A stretch of 64,000 bases of DNA from the NCBI GenBank assembly GCA_009780245.1, contig WRAJ01000001.1, positions 54,821 to 118,820 of the forward strand, given 5' to 3'. Position 1 is the stretch's first letter. Each line of letters opens with the position of its first letter. Source of the DNA: Turicibacter sp. (GTDB taxonomy: Bacteria; Bacillota_I; Bacilli_A; MOL361; Turicibacteraceae). A program made the position numbers and the translations under genes. This document shows, piece by piece, positions 8,972 through 16,609 of this stretch. Under the pieces are notes generated by a model. That model was not told where the DNA came from. It did not search any database and saw nothing but the letters and a program-made list of their open reading frames with translations.

Positions 8972-9041
8972 TTTTACCACAGATTAACAGAAATTTAAAC
9001 GTCTTTGAGCGGTTTAACTTTGGACTGACTTGTGGTAAAAT
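8972..9041 (+). promoter_or_regulatory. Promoter-like region embedded in a long inverted repeat
   Basis: TTTTACCACA (8972-8981) and TGTGGTAAAA (9031-9040) are perfect inverted repeats 60 bp apart, with TTTAAAC/GTTTAA nested inside. The right arm overlaps an extended -10, TGGTAAAAT (-10 hexamer 9036-9041), with a poor -35 at about 9013. It probably drives the 9118 gene; the repeat may be an operator pair or an RNA leader. Confidence 0.45.
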
Positions 9042-9117
9042 AGTAGTGTTGTCTTTATCCTTAGAATAAACAAAGGTGAATCAGACAAATTAGTACGTAA
9101 GAAAGTAGGCGTTTATC

Positions 9118-9816
9118 TTGGATAAGTATCAACCATATAAACCTAAAGATGGCAAGGTCAATTTTAAAGCAGCAATCACAGGCATGAACATGAAAGAAAA
9201 GGCGAAGTATTTCTGGGAATATTACAAATGGTGGGTGATGATCCCCGTTGTCGTGTTGGCATTTGTGATTCACACCCTCACGACCACAAACCAGAGGGAG
9301 CACCTTCACATTATGGTGACAAGTGGGTTTAGCTACGTGGCGAATCAAATGGCAATAGAAGAAGAGTTAGCACCACCTGAGGATACGTTAACCGATCACT
9401 TCCGCATGTTCGTTGACACAGAAGGTTTATCGGCCTATCTGGGAGATCTTTTATTAACGGAAGCGCAACAAAATCGTTACGCGGTCGTTGTTCAGGATAT
9501 GCCACTTAGCTTTGACACCATCCCGGTTTTTACGACCTTTACGGGTGCTAGTGTGGTTGATATTATGATTGCTTATGAGCACGATTTTCACGCGATGGCA
9601 GCGATTGGGCACTACCTCGATCTTCGTGAGCTAAACGTGGATTTCTCTGATGAAATGTTCGTCAACGATTACGGTATTTTGTTACACACTTTACCGCTAT
9701 TTGACGACTACATCCAGCCTATCAATCCGGATATCCCCTTAATTCTTGGCATTGCTGCGGGGACTGACCGGATCCAAGAGGTTGAACATTTCTTTCATTT
9801 ATTATTTAACGATTGA
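9118..9816 (+). CDS. Hypothetical single-pass membrane protein
   Basis: I do not recognise this 232-residue protein. A basic N-terminus (about 40 residues) is followed by one membrane segment (WWVMIPVVVLAFVIHTL, about 41-57) and a soluble, acidic outer domain of about 170 residues rich in Asp, Phe and Leu. Its topology resembles small Bacilli proteins with an N-terminal anchor. The start is a TTG at 9118 preceded by AAGTAGG; an ATG at 9184 is possible but would remove most of the basic tail. It lies 33 bases before ilvA but no functional link is evident. Confidence 0.7.
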   Translation: MDKYQPYKPKDGKVNFKAAITGMNMKEKAKYFWEYYKWWVMIPVVVLAFVIHTLTTTNQREHLHIMVTSGFSYVANQMAIEEELAPPEDTLTDHFRMFVDTEGLSAYLGDLLLTEAQQNRYAVVVQDMPLSFDTIPVFTTFTGASVVDIMIAYEHDFHAMAAIGHYLDLRELNVDFSDEMFVNDYGILLHTLPLFDDYIQPINPDIPLILGIAAGTDRIQEVEHFFHLLFND

Positions 9817-9849
9817 CAATACTTAAAAATAAAATTGGGAGGCAAAAAC

Positions 9850-11076
9850 ATGAGCACAGCTGTAAACTTTCAAATGATTAAAGAAGCACAACAAAACTTA
9901 GCGGGCATCATCAAAAAGACAGATTTACTATTTGCCGAGAGTCTAAGTGCCAAAACAGGGGTGGAGCTTCACCTGAAATTAGAGAATCTGCAAAAATCAG
10001 GTTCGTTTAAAATTCGTGGTGCGTACAATAAAATGTTGCACCTCACCGAAGCCGAAAAACGCAACGGGGTCGTGGCTTCCAGCGCTGGTAATCACGCACA
10101 GGGAGTTGCGATTAGCGCAACACACCTCGGGATAAAATCGACGATTGTCATGCCGAAAAACGCACCATTCGCCAAAATATCAGCAACCAGAAATAACGGT
10201 GCTGAAGTGATCTTAGCCGGCAACATTTACGACGAGGCTTATGCACAGGCGAGGAAACTCAAAGCATCTACCGGCGCCACCTTCGTGCACCCTTTTAACG
10301 ACCCTTATGTCATCGCCGGACAAGGGACCATCGGGGTGGAGATGCTAGAAGCGCAACCGGATTTAGAAGTGATTTTCGTTCCCATCGGCGGTGGCGGTAT
10401 CGCCGCGGGGGTAGCCTTAGCCGTCAAGACGATCAATCCTGCGATTAAAGTCATCGGTGTGCAAGCAGAAAATGCGCCGTCGATGTACGAGGCGGTTCAG
10501 GCAGATAAAATCGAGACGGTCGCCGTGAAGCGGACGATTGCGGATGGCATCGCCGTGGCCCGACCGGGTGATATGACGTTCCCGATTATTCAGAAATACG
10601 TGGATGAAATTGTGACCGTATCGGAAACGGAATTGTCAGAAGCTTTCTTGTTTTTACTTGAAAACTGTAACTTAGTGTGCGAAGGTGCCGGAGCAGTGAG
10701 TGTCGCCGCCTTGCTTGCTTATGCGGATCGCTTTAAAGGCCAAAAAGTTGGTGCTATTTTGTCAGGTGGCAACATCGACATTAATATGATTGAAAGCATC
10801 ATTAACCACGCGCTTGTCGCAACAGGTCGGCGAACACAGATTAAAACGGCGATTAATCATCAGCCAGGCGAATTGACACGCTTGCTGTCTTGTATTTCAG
10901 ATAACGGCGGGAACGTGTTATCGACGTACCAAAATCGCAATCGCAAAGGGTTATCGATGTATCAAATGGGTGTGACGGTTGTGTTAGAAACCATTGATGC
11001 TCAGCACAAAGCTGAAATTTTGAATGAATTAAACGCCCACGGTTACGAATTTTACGAGAGTAGCGTGGGGAAATGA
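9850..11076 (+). CDS. ilvA: Threonine ammonia-lyase (threonine dehydratase) with C-terminal ACT-like domain
   Basis: A PLP enzyme that deaminates threonine to 2-oxobutanoate and ammonia. In 408 residues it has the PLP lysine in SGSFKIRGAYNK, SAGNHAQG, the phosphate-cradle GGGGIAAG and, from about residue 330, an ACT-like regulatory domain (GELTRLLSCISDNGGNVL). This is the shorter IlvA/TdcB class with one regulatory domain. GGGAGGC at 9838-9843 fits ATG 9850 rather than the upstream in-frame TTG. No other isoleucine genes are adjacent, so a catabolic role is as likely as isoleucine synthesis. Confidence 0.9.
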   Translation: MSTAVNFQMIKEAQQNLAGIIKKTDLLFAESLSAKTGVELHLKLENLQKSGSFKIRGAYNKMLHLTEAEKRNGVVASSAGNHAQGVAISATHLGIKSTIVMPKNAPFAKISATRNNGAEVILAGNIYDEAYAQARKLKASTGATFVHPFNDPYVIAGQGTIGVEMLEAQPDLEVIFVPIGGGGIAAGVALAVKTINPAIKVIGVQAENAPSMYEAVQADKIETVAVKRTIADGIAVARPGDMTFPIIQKYVDEIVTVSETELSEAFLFLLENCNLVCEGAGAVSVAALLAYADRFKGQKVGAILSGGNIDINMIESIINHALVATGRRTQIKTAINHQPGELTRLLSCISDNGGNVLSTYQNRNRKGLSMYQMGVTVVLETIDAQHKAEILNELNAHGYEFYESSVGK

Positions 11077-11079
11077 TCG

Positions 11080-11107
11080 GAGTGCTCGAATGAGTGCTCT
11101 TTTTTTG
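11080..11107 (+). terminator. Terminator after ilvA
   Basis: GAGTGCTC-GAAT-GAGTGCTC pairs with two G-T wobbles and is followed by seven or eight T. Confidence 0.8.
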
Positions 11108-11171
11108 TACAGCCGTGCCTAGCATTTGGGGCTCATCGAAGTGCATTAGTATTTGAAGTAACGGTTTTATA

Positions 11172-11200
11172 TTGACAATAAAATCACAAACAGTTATAAT
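11172..11200 (+). promoter_or_regulatory. Promoter of first flavoprotein gene
   Basis: TTGACA (11172-11177), 17-base spacer, TATAAT (11195-11200). Confidence 0.88.
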
Positions 11201-11264
11201 AGACCCGCAACAAGAATCACTGAACGAAGTGAAATAATAAATTCAAAGAGAGGTTGTGAAAGGT

Positions 11265-13064
11265 ATGAAAAAATTAGGAAAATTTTTAGTCCTTAGCTTG
11301 ATGTTGTTTGCGGCTATTGGGTTGTTAGCTGCTTGTAATAACGACGATAACGGCGATGAAGTAGCTGAAACGGATGGTCTATTCACCGCAGGGACGTTCA
11401 CAGGAGTAGGCGCAGGCTATGACGGCGAAATCACTGTTGAAGTGACCTTTAGCGAGGACGAAATCTTGGAAATAAACGTGGTTGAGCACACGGACACGGC
11501 AGGCTTTGCTGAGACGGCGATTGATAACATTGTGCCTAATATTTTAGCGGCGCAGTCGACGAACATTGATTCTGTTTCAGGGGCTACTTACACCGCAGAT
11601 GGTGTCTTAGAAGCCGTGGCGGATGCGATTCGTCAAGCGGGTGCAGACCCTGCTGATCTCGCGCCACTTGTAGGTGACACAGGCGAAGAAATCGACATTA
11701 ACACAGAAGCAGACGTTATCGTCGTTGGTGGTGGGATGAGCGGTTTAACAACGGCTATTTCGGCTGCTCAAAACGGCGCATCGGTGATCTTAATTGAGAA
11801 AATGCCGATGCTAGGCGGTTCGACGTTATTTGGTGGTGGTTTATCCGTTGCCGGTTCGGATTGGCAAATTGAGCACGGTGGCCTCATTACACACGATGAG
11901 CTTTATGAAGGCTGGACGAACTTGCAAGTCGACGATCCCAGACAAGTGGGCTTCTTATACCCAGAACTAACCAGACAAATGGTTGACAATTCAGGTGAAG
12001 CTTTTAACTGGTTGTTAGCGATGGATTATCAAGTGGCGTTGCATCCTGGTGGCCGCATGCTTGTGCCTGAAACACCAGAAGATTGGGTCGGATGGGGCGG
12101 ACCACTTTTAGTGGAATTCTTAGAAGAGCAAGCGCGTGACTTAGGTGTAGAGATTCACTTAGAAACACGCGGACGCGATTTAGTGATGACGGAAAACGGT
12201 GTGGTCACTGGCGTTGTAGCGGAAGGACCATCAGGCGAAGTGACCTACACGGCTCACAATGCTGTTGTGTTAGCAACCGGTGGTTTCTCGCGTAATGAGG
12301 AGCTCATGGCGCGTTTAATCCCAGAACTCGCGCCATTCGTGCAGTACTCGACAGCCGCAGTTGGTCACATGGGAGATGGGGTAATCATGGCCGAGGAAGC
12401 CGGTGCTGTCTTGCATGAAGAGCAGTGGTTAATCGGACTCGGCTTACAAAATGAGTTCTCAGGCATGCTTGTTTCGGCAGTCCCGGGTATTTTAGTTAAT
12501 CACGAGGGTAATCGTTACGTCATGGAAACACGCCCACCAGGCTTTATCGATCATTACACGTATCTCTATAACTTCACTATTAACTATTCGCCAGACGGTG
12601 CGTTCTTCGTCTTTGATAGTAGCGAAGCTTTTGAAACTAGGGTTGAGCAAATAGAAGAACACGGTGATCATCCGGATGCGTTCACGGGCGAAACGATCCA
12701 AGCATTAGCCGAGGCGATGGGCGTACCTTATGAGAACTTGTTAGCAGCGATTGATCAGATTAACGCGGCGTATAACGGCGAAGCGGATGATCCGTTTGGC
12801 AGAGATGCTGAGGGGATTAACCCGATTACCGAAGGCCCGTTCCATGCGATGCGTTTATTCCCAATGGACATGGGAACGATCGGTGGGGTCATCACGAATG
12901 ACGGGTATCAAGTGTTAGATGCGAACGGCGATGTGATTCCGGGATTAATGGCAGTTGGTGAAATGTCTAACCGCCGCTATATTGCCCCGATGTATTTTAG
13001 CGGGTTATCGCTCATGATTTCTTTGCAGCAAGGGATTGCAGCGGGTGAAGTGGCAGCGCAATAA
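11265..13064 (+). CDS. Extracellular FMN-binding/FAD-dependent reductase lipoprotein, paralogue 1
   Basis: A 599-residue lipoprotein: signal peptide with lipobox LAAC (Cys24), an FMN_bind domain at about 40-125 with the ApbE flavinylation motif SGATYT at 105-110 (Thr110 the likely FMN site), then a FAD_binding_2 domain with dinucleotide motif VIVVGGGMSGLTTA. The layout is that of secreted flavinylated reductases (fumarate/urocanate reductase type) that take electrons from extracellular electron transfer. However, the residues expected in fumarate reductases are missing: MDMGTIGGV replaces HHTMGG, and SNRRYIAPMYFSGLSL replaces HGANRLGGN. The substrate is therefore probably different and is unknown. 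ATG 11265 gives a normal lipoprotein start; an in-frame GTG lies at 11256. ApbE is encoded 3.5 kb downstream. Confidence 0.88.
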   Translation: MKKLGKFLVLSLMLFAAIGLLAACNNDDNGDEVAETDGLFTAGTFTGVGAGYDGEITVEVTFSEDEILEINVVEHTDTAGFAETAIDNIVPNILAAQSTNIDSVSGATYTADGVLEAVADAIRQAGADPADLAPLVGDTGEEIDINTEADVIVVGGGMSGLTTAISAAQNGASVILIEKMPMLGGSTLFGGGLSVAGSDWQIEHGGLITHDELYEGWTNLQVDDPRQVGFLYPELTRQMVDNSGEAFNWLLAMDYQVALHPGGRMLVPETPEDWVGWGGPLLVEFLEEQARDLGVEIHLETRGRDLVMTENGVVTGVVAEGPSGEVTYTAHNAVVLATGGFSRNEELMARLIPELAPFVQYSTAAVGHMGDGVIMAEEAGAVLHEEQWLIGLGLQNEFSGMLVSAVPGILVNHEGNRYVMETRPPGFIDHYTYLYNFTINYSPDGAFFVFDSSEAFETRVEQIEEHGDHPDAFTGETIQALAEAMGVPYENLLAAIDQINAAYNGEADDPFGRDAEGINPITEGPFHAMRLFPMDMGTIGGVITNDGYQVLDANGDVIPGLMAVGEMSNRRYIAPMYFSGLSLMISLQQGIAAGEVAAQ

Positions 13065-13072
13065 ATTCTTAT

Positions 13073-13103
13073 AAAAGTGAGTACAATCTGTGCTTGCTTT
13101 TTT
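13073..13103 (+). terminator. Terminator between the two flavoprotein paralogues
   Basis: AAGTGAGTACA pairs throughout with TGTGCTTGCTT (three wobbles), followed by a T run. Confidence 0.7.
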
Positions 13104-13110
13104 GATAGGA

Positions 13111-13152
13111 GAAACGTTTCACATTGACGCTCATTTCACAACATGATATAAT
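13111..13152 (+). promoter_or_regulatory. Promoter of second flavoprotein gene with a palindromic site
   Basis: TTGACG (13124-13129), 17-base spacer, TATAAT (13147-13152). The palindrome GAAACGTTTC (13111-13120) lies just upstream of the -35 and resembles the core of a CcpA/LacI operator. Confidence 0.75.
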
Positions 13153-13183
13153 TGAGCATGTGGGAGAAGGGTTGTGAAAAGAG

Positions 13184-14752
13184 ATGAGAAAGTTAGCAAA
13201 GATGTTAACCTTAAGCTTGGTTTTGTTTATGGCTTTAGGTACTTTGATTGCTTGTCAGAACGACGATGAAGAGGACGTTTATGTTGAAGGGGGTAACGCT
13301 GATGAGTTGACAACTGGTGAATCGGATGACTTATTAGTTGACGGCGATGGCACAGACGATTTTGAATATCGCCATACGCAGGCGGATGTCATTGTGGTTG
13401 GTGGTGGAATGAGTGGTCTAACGACGGCCATTTCTGCTGCTCAAAACGGTGCTTCTGTGATTTTAATTGAAAAAATGCCGGTGCTAGGCGGTTCAACGTT
13501 ATTTAGTAATGGCATTGCAGCCGTGGGTTCTCGCATTCAATTAGCGGAAGCAGAAGCGATGACTGTCGATGAGTTTTACGAGAACTGGCTAGCCTTGCAA
13601 GATGACGATCCAAGAGGTATGACGTTTCGATACCCGGAATTAATCCGGCCGTTAGTCGAACAATCAGGCGCAGCGATAGACTTCTTAATGGCTTTAGGTT
13701 TTGAGGGCGTTGTCGACTTGAGTGGTCGCACGATCGTGCCGATTTCTGCAGACGGGGAAAGCGGCGGCTCAGCTTTAATTGGGTTTTTAGAAGTAGCAGC
13801 CCGTGATTTAGGTGTAGAGATTCATTTGGAAACGCGTGGCGTTACTTTGATTGAAGAAGGTGGTAGAATAAGCGGCATTGTGGCAGATGGTCCGGCAGGG
13901 GAAGTCACTTATACGGCAAACAACGCGGTCATTTTGGCAACGGGTGGTTTTTCTCGTAACGATGCTTTGATGTCGCGTTTCATGCCAGAGCTTGCCCCGT
14001 TTATTGATTTCTCGCTGGCTGCTGACGGTCACATAGGCGATGGCATCATCATGGCAGAAGAAGTTGGTGCGGTCATCCACGATGAACAGTGGCTCATTGG
14101 GCTAGGCCTTACGAACGAGTTGACGGGTACGATGTTTAGTATTCCAGGTATTTTAGTGAATCACGAAGGTCGCCGCTTTATCATGGAGACAAGACCGTTT
14201 GAAACGGGATTTATCGACCATTACACGTATTTATTCAACTACACAGCTCATTATTCACCGGAAGGCGCCTTCTTTATTTTTGATAGCAGTGAAGCCTTCC
14301 AACTACGCATCAATCAAATTTCGGAAAACTTAGATCATCCGTCAGCATTCAGTGGTGACACACTGCAAGACTTAGCTGAAGCCATCGGTGTGCCTTATGG
14401 GCAGCTAGTAGTGGAGGTTGAACGGAACAATGCTCTTTATTTAGACACGATGTTAGACCCAGATGATCGAACCGTTGTTGATCCATTAGGTCGAACGGAA
14501 GGCGCAAGTGGCATTTTTGAAGGGCCATTCTTTGCTTTACGCATGTATCCCGTTGATATGGGAACCATTGGTGGGGTGATCGTGAACGATGATTATCAAG
14601 TCCTTGATGCATCTGGTGCTGTGATTCCAGGCTTGTTTGCGGTCGGTGAGATGTCGAACGGTCGCTATATAGGGTCGATGTATTTCAGTGGGTTATCGTT
14701 AATGGTTGCTTTGCAACAGGGGATCGTTGCTGGACAGGTAGCAGTGCAATAA
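13184..14752 (+). CDS. Extracellular FAD-dependent reductase lipoprotein, paralogue 2 (no FMN domain)
   Basis: A 522-residue lipoprotein (lipobox LIAC, Cys24; acidic linker to about residue 60) with a single FAD_binding_2 domain. It is plainly a duplicate of the preceding gene: the stretches around VIVVGGGMSGLTTAISAAQN and GEMSN.RYI..MYFSGLSL are shared. It lacks the FMN_bind domain, so it would need another flavoprotein, perhaps paralogue 1, as electron donor. Like paralogue 1 it carries MDMGTIGGV in place of the HHTMGG active-site region. It has its own promoter and is followed 11 bases later by the NusG-II gene. Substrate unknown. Confidence 0.87.
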   Translation: MRKLAKMLTLSLVLFMALGTLIACQNDDEEDVYVEGGNADELTTGESDDLLVDGDGTDDFEYRHTQADVIVVGGGMSGLTTAISAAQNGASVILIEKMPVLGGSTLFSNGIAAVGSRIQLAEAEAMTVDEFYENWLALQDDDPRGMTFRYPELIRPLVEQSGAAIDFLMALGFEGVVDLSGRTIVPISADGESGGSALIGFLEVAARDLGVEIHLETRGVTLIEEGGRISGIVADGPAGEVTYTANNAVILATGGFSRNDALMSRFMPELAPFIDFSLAADGHIGDGIIMAEEVGAVIHDEQWLIGLGLTNELTGTMFSIPGILVNHEGRRFIMETRPFETGFIDHYTYLFNYTAHYSPEGAFFIFDSSEAFQLRINQISENLDHPSAFSGDTLQDLAEAIGVPYGQLVVEVERNNALYLDTMLDPDDRTVVDPLGRTEGASGIFEGPFFALRMYPVDMGTIGGVIVNDDYQVLDASGAVIPGLFAVGEMSNGRYIGSMYFSGLSLMVALQQGIVAGQVAVQ

Positions 14753-14763
14753 CATAAAAGTGG

Positions 14764-15249
14764 GTGAGGAACGTGTCATTCGTTAAAAAAGGCAAACAGG
14801 CATTGAAGCCGCTTAGAAAATTGATTCGGCCGCTTGATGCGGTATTGATGATTGTGATTTTATTGGCTTCGTTTATTCCGGTCGGTGTTTTTGCGTGGCA
14901 GCAGTTTCAAACACCAGTTGCACCACCCGGCTCGACGATTTATGCCGTGATTACCATTAACGGTGTTGAGTATGGTCGTTTCCCTCTTTACGAAGGGGCT
15001 TCGGAGTATTTTGAAATCACGTCAGAAGACGGCTGGTTAATCGGCGATCAATACAATTGGATTGAGATTGACGGTGAACAAGTTCGCGTGAATCGCGACA
15101 ATAGCCCTGATCAGATTGGTGTGATGATGGGGTGGGCATCGCGCCCTGGGCAAACAATCATCGTCTTGCCTCACCGGTTACTCATTCACATTGTCGAGGT
15201 GCATCCGCCTGATTACGTCCCCGACGATGACGTGGTGATCCCGTTTTGA
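14764..15249 (+). CDS. NusG domain II-containing membrane-anchored protein
   Basis: 161 residues: a basic N-terminus, one membrane segment (AVLMIVILLASFIPVGVFAW, about 26-46), then an outer NusG domain II (NSPDQIGVMMGWASRPGQTIIVLPHRLLIHI). Such proteins commonly accompany ApbE and FMN-binding proteins in Bacillota, but their exact role is not established. The Cys residues often present in this domain are absent here. GTG 14764 is the assumed start; GTG 14773 is possible but its AGGA is only two bases away. It closely follows paralogue 2 and ends in a terminator, suggesting a two-gene transcript. Confidence 0.82.
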   Translation: MRNVSFVKKGKQALKPLRKLIRPLDAVLMIVILLASFIPVGVFAWQQFQTPVAPPGSTIYAVITINGVEYGRFPLYEGASEYFEITSEDGWLIGDQYNWIEIDGEQVRVNRDNSPDQIGVMMGWASRPGQTIIVLPHRLLIHIVEVHPPDYVPDDDVVIPF

Positions 15250-15265
15250 TTAAGAGATTGTTGAA

Positions 15266-15307
15266 AAATCGCTACTTTCGAGAGGTCGAAAGATTAGCGG
15301 TTTTTTT
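15266..15307 (+). terminator. Terminator after the NusG-II gene
   Basis: ATCGCTA-TTTCGA pairs with TCGAAA-TAGCGGT across a GAGG loop, then seven T. Confidence 0.85.
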
Positions 15308-15309
15308 GT

Positions 15310-15578
15310 ATAAAAATTTCACTATTTAAAAAATGAAAAATTCAAAAAAAATTCACAAGAATCAAAAAACCAACGATTTTCACCTCTTTTAAACGTTGTC
15401 GTTATCGGGAATTCTATGATTTTATATAAAAAAAACTTTTAAAAAAAGAAAAAAAGTGCTTGCATTTTAAGATGAAAAGTGTTAGAATGTTGAACGGGAA
15501 AAAATTTGTCGAAAAATTCGAGAATTTCCTCACAACTATTTTTTGCGAAAAAAATCGCAATTAAGGGAGAGAAAAAAC
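15310..15578. other. AT-rich intergenic region with promoter of the 15579 lipoprotein
   Basis: The gap is dominated by A and T runs, unlike its surroundings. It holds TTGCAT (15460-15465), 17 bases and TAGAAT (15483-15488), a good promoter, and GCGAAAAAAATCGC at about 15545 just before the ribosome-binding site. Nothing coding is seen. Confidence 0.7.
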
Positions 15579-16388
15579 ATGAAGAAAAAAACATTTTTAA
15601 TGGCCCTAGCACTGTTCTTATCACTAGGACTTGTTGCTTGTGGAAACGACGACAACGGTGACGACGCGTACGAGAATGATACTGAAGAAGTAGCAGACGA
15701 AGACGAAGAAGACGCTGATGAGGATGACAACGGTGAGGATGAAGTAGACGCTGCTGCGCATGCAACATCACGTGGTGGCCTGCAAGACGGCGAAGAACTG
15801 GCTGATGCTTTAAGTGCAGACAGTGAAGGTCGTGCTTGGGTAGCTGGTTTAGCGGCGGACATCGAAATGGAAGGGCCGTTATACATTGAGGGAGACGTTG
15901 AGCGTCATTCTGGTGGAGAGTGGACTGAGGTTTACGCACGTAAAGTAGGTTTCTATCAGAGAGATGAAATTGGTGGTGTTCCTCGTGTTCCAGTTGGTGC
16001 TTGGACATTAACGGTTGCAAACGGCATCATTGTTAATTCACCTGGAACGTTCTTCATCGCTGAAGGACCATTCATTGGTGAAGTTCACGGTGATGTTTAC
16101 GTAAACGTACCTTATTTCCGTTTGTCTGGTGTTAGAATCCACGGTGATATCATTTTTGCTAACGAGCACTATAGAGACACTGCAACGGCACAAATTTGGG
16201 ATTCAGAGATTGCTGCGGTTGCTGACGAGCACGATGGCGAGTACGATGGTATTACTTTATACCAATCAAATCTTGGTACTGGATTCGGAACAATTAGTCA
16301 TGCTGATGCCACACAAAACGTTTCAAACGTTGACTTTTCTGAGCTAGTAACAGGTGAAATCAGAATCGCGACTGCGGTTGGACGTTAA
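15579..16388 (+). CDS. Acidic lipoprotein of unknown function in the flavoprotein island
   Basis: I do not recognise this 269-residue protein. It has a signal peptide with lipobox LVAC (Cys21), then about 35 residues almost entirely Asp/Glu/Asn, then a soluble domain of about 200 residues. That domain has alternating beta-like stretches with recurrent G-D-[VI]-Y/I patterns (GPLYIEGDVE, VHGDVYVNVPYFRLSGVRIHG), which may form a parallel beta-helix. No heme CxxCH and no FMN motif is present. It starts at ATG 15579 after AGGGAGAG, has its own promoter and its own terminator. Its position between NusG-II and ApbE genes suggests a cell-surface partner of the reductases. That is inference. Confidence 0.8.
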   Translation: MKKKTFLMALALFLSLGLVACGNDDNGDDAYENDTEEVADEDEEDADEDDNGEDEVDAAAHATSRGGLQDGEELADALSADSEGRAWVAGLAADIEMEGPLYIEGDVERHSGGEWTEVYARKVGFYQRDEIGGVPRVPVGAWTLTVANGIIVNSPGTFFIAEGPFIGEVHGDVYVNVPYFRLSGVRIHGDIIFANEHYRDTATAQIWDSEIAAVADEHDGEYDGITLYQSNLGTGFGTISHADATQNVSNVDFSELVTGEIRIATAVGR

Positions 16389-16434
16389 TCGTTGTAACGA
16401 ATAAAACCAGAATGGCTAAGTCATTCTAAACGAA

Positions 16435-16463
16435 GGCTGGGAATCGTATTCCCAGTCTTTTCT
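16435..16463 (+). terminator. Terminator after the acidic lipoprotein
   Basis: CTGGGAAT-CGT-ATTCCCAG followed by TCTTTTCTT. Confidence 0.85.
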
Positions 16464-16521
16464 TGTGGAAAAAGTCCGTAAATTTTGCTATAATGAAATG
16501 TGGCGCACGAGCGCGGAAATG

Positions 16522-16597
16522 ATCATAGACGAGCCTCATATAGCTGCCTCTATGATAAAATTGTCATAGACAGCCGTCACACAGCTGCCTCTATGAT
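16522..16597. repeat. Two tandem hairpins upstream of the apbE-like gene
   Basis: Two direct-repeat units, 16522-16556 and 16564-16597, each open with [AG]TCATAGA and close with TCTATGAT, with agcc...agct inside. The period is 42 bp. The second ends only 12 bases before the apbE start codon and its flank supplies the ribosome-binding site, so it is probably in the mRNA leader. Confidence 0.75.
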
Positions 16598-16609
16598 AGG
16601 TTGGATGTG

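Noticed and set aside
15439..16020. Long minus-strand ORF opposite the acidic lipoprotein gene
   Set aside because: It is a shadow produced by the Asp/Glu-rich coding strand; no ribosome-binding site and repetitive His/Leu composition.
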